The notes under the pieces are model-generated. The model saw only the letters and a program-made list of their open reading frames with translations. It was not told the origin of the DNA and searched no databases. Both the position numbers and the translations under genes were made by a program. A DNA stretch of 14,464 nucleotides from Oscillospiraceae bacterium (lineage in GTDB: Bacteria > Bacillota > Clostridia > Oscillospirales > Ruminococcaceae), in assembly GCA_017848155.1 (NCBI GenBank), contig JAGAKC010000132.1, forward strand, positions 1 to 14,464. The letters run 5' to 3'. Shown in pieces: positions 13,520-14,464 of this stretch (positions are counted from its first letter, which is position 1; each line of letters begins with the position of its first letter).

Positions 13520-14464
13520 ATGAGATCTATTGTAAAGGCAAACACATACAGATTGATAGATAATCATTCGTTTGAACTGCCGCTTCCCTTTAGATTTGAG
13601 TTACTCAAGAAAAATTGTCCTATCGCAGGTTATGAGATCAGCGAAAACGAGGATGTAAGCTATACGATCCTTACGAAATTCAAGGAAGATATGCTGACTA
13701 CTATACAGCGTCCGCTTACCGCAGCAGATATTTTCTTTTTCCTTTCATGCAGAGTTTTTCAGGATCGTACGCCCTATACATACCAGATGCTGAAAAACGT
13801 GGGACTTGAAAAATATGATGTTCTGGAGATATTACACAGGACCCATGGCATAATTCCGTATGACAATTACTGGATAAAATTTGAGGGCGAGGAACTGACA
13901 TATGAAGAAGCGTCAGAATCCTTTGATAAAATGATGCAGCCGCCCCTGCAGCCTGAATCAGGCAGTGCAATGCAGGCTTCGGGCACAGCTGCTGTATCCC
14001 CCAGCCTGAACGAGATACTGAGTCAGCATACAATAGATGTCAGCGGTATAGTTGCACGAAACGGCTCACAATCTCCCGCTGATCCCGAAATGGCTCTAAG
14101 ACAGGCAGTGGCATTCTCTATCCCTGAAGCTCAGGAAGAGGAACTTGTCAATAACAAGATGAGCGAAAACGAAATAGAAGCGCTTCTGATGAAAGCAGGT
14201 ATCGGCGAAAGCCCTGCTCCTGCTGCTACCTCTGCTCCGGGCGACGGCGGAATGATGTCCGAGGACGCTATTGCGGCTCTGCTGGCTGCTAATGCCGCTC
14301 CCGAGCCTGAGCCTGCTCCCGTTGAGGAAGCTCCTGCAAGCAGCGGCGGAATGATGTCCGAGGACGCTATTGCGGCTCTGCTGGCCGCTAATGCCGCTCC
14401 CGAGCCTGAGCCTGCTCCCGTTGAGGAAGCTCCTGCAAGCAGCGGCGGAATGATGTCCGAGGAA
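13520..14464 (+). CDS. Uncharacterised protein with C-terminal tandem FliM/FliY-like peptide repeats (3' end outside window)
   Basis: The frame is open from ATG 13520 to the window edge (315 codons, no stop), with GGAGG (13508-13512) 7 bases upstream. I do not recognise a named family. Residues 1-138 look like one folded domain (PLTAADIFFFLSCRVFQDR at 65-83, DVLEILHRTHGIIPYDNYW at 100-118, then FEGEELTYEEA), reminiscent of hypothetical proteins seen in clostridia. Residues 139-213 are a Gln/Ser/Ala/Pro-rich linker. From 214 there is MSENEIEALLMKAG, then Pro/Ala/Glu-rich spacers and two near-identical 33-residue repeats with MMSEDAIAALLAAN, plus the start of a third. The motif resembles LSQxEIDALL at the N-terminus of FliM and FliY, which docks chemotaxis partners, so a multivalent docking role is conceivable. 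No switch or SpoA domain is seen, but one could lie beyond the edge. No signal peptide or membrane helix is visible. Confidence 0.8.
   Translation, partial: MRSIVKANTYRLIDNHSFELPLPFRFELLKKNCPIAGYEISENEDVSYTILTKFKEDMLTTIQRPLTAADIFFFLSCRVFQDRTPYTYQMLKNVGLEKYDVLEILHRTHGIIPYDNYWIKFEGEELTYEEASESFDKMMQPPLQPESGSAMQASGTAAVSPSLNEILSQHTIDVSGIVARNGSQSPADPEMALRQAVAFSIPEAQEEELVNNKMSENEIEALLMKAGIGESPAPAATSAPGDGGMMSEDAIAALLAANAAPEPEPAPVEEAPASSGGMMSEDAIAALLAANAAPEPEPAPVEEAPASSGGMMSEE
14246..14464 (+). repeat. In-frame 99-bp tandem repeat array (continues past window)
   Basis: Unit 1 is 14246-14344 and unit 2 is 14345-14443. They differ at one silent base (GCT with T at 14287, GCC with C at 14386). Unit 3 starts at 14444 and matches for 20 of 21 visible bases, differing at the last one (14464, GAA instead of GAC, Asp to Glu). 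Each unit encodes 33 residues: GGMMSEDAIAALLAAN followed by an acidic Pro/Ala/Glu linker ending in PASS. A diverged single copy of the motif precedes the array at 14159-14200. Confidence 0.95.

Noticed and set aside
13329..13523. 64-codon plus-strand frame upstream of the repeat-protein gene
   Set aside because: It spans the promoter and leader of that gene, lies in AT-rich DNA and has no ribosome binding site.

Overview
The window looks like a chromosomal segment from an anaerobic low-to-mid GC Firmicute, most likely a Ruminococcus-like member of the Oscillospiraceae/Ruminococcaceae (Clostridia). This rests on strong AGGAGG-type ribosome binding sites, sigma-A promoters with 17-18 bp spacers, the dnaE-pfkA neighbourhood, a tetrahydrofolate riboswitch in front of a folT-type ECF transporter gene, and a BofC-C-like protein. 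The genus is inferred from sequence style and not proven. There is no rRNA, tRNA, CRISPR array, prophage or insertion sequence.

Layout, left to right. The 3' part of dnaE (DNA polymerase III alpha) runs in from the left edge and is followed by pfkA (6-phosphofructokinase) with its own promoter. Next comes a THF riboswitch controlling folT (folate ECF transporter S component) and, 12 bases after it, proC (pyrroline-5-carboxylate reductase), closed by a strong terminator. A 360-base gap with a perfect-consensus promoter leads to a sigma-70-family (ECF-like) factor. The factor is followed by a 780-residue single-pass membrane protein with a short cytoplasmic tail, an acidic/Thr-rich stalk and a propeller-like exterior, which is a candidate non-canonical anti-sigma/sensor. 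A small membrane-anchored NusG-domain-II protein follows, then a bifunctional class A penicillin-binding protein with its own promoter and terminator.

Beyond a large imperfect inverted repeat (10699-10796), two genes lie on the minus strand: a 100-residue BofC-C-like protein, and a membrane diguanylate cyclase (periplasmic sensor, HAMP, PAS, GGDEF) with clear promoter and terminator. Divergent from the cyclase, and cut by the right edge, is an uncharacterised gene at 13520. It has a distinctive N-terminal domain and a C-terminal region of almost identical 99-bp tandem repeats. Each repeat carries a motif resembling the 'LSQxEIDALL' peptide found at the N-termini of the flagellar switch proteins FliM and FliY. 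This is the most unusual object in the window.

Functionally, the left half is housekeeping (replication, glycolysis, folate uptake, proline synthesis). The middle holds envelope sensing and peptidoglycan synthesis (sigma/anti-sigma candidate, NusG-II protein, PBP1). The right end is signal transduction (c-di-GMP synthesis) next to the repeat protein. I saw no evidence of recent horizontal transfer, but the 99-bp repeats point to very recent internal duplication.
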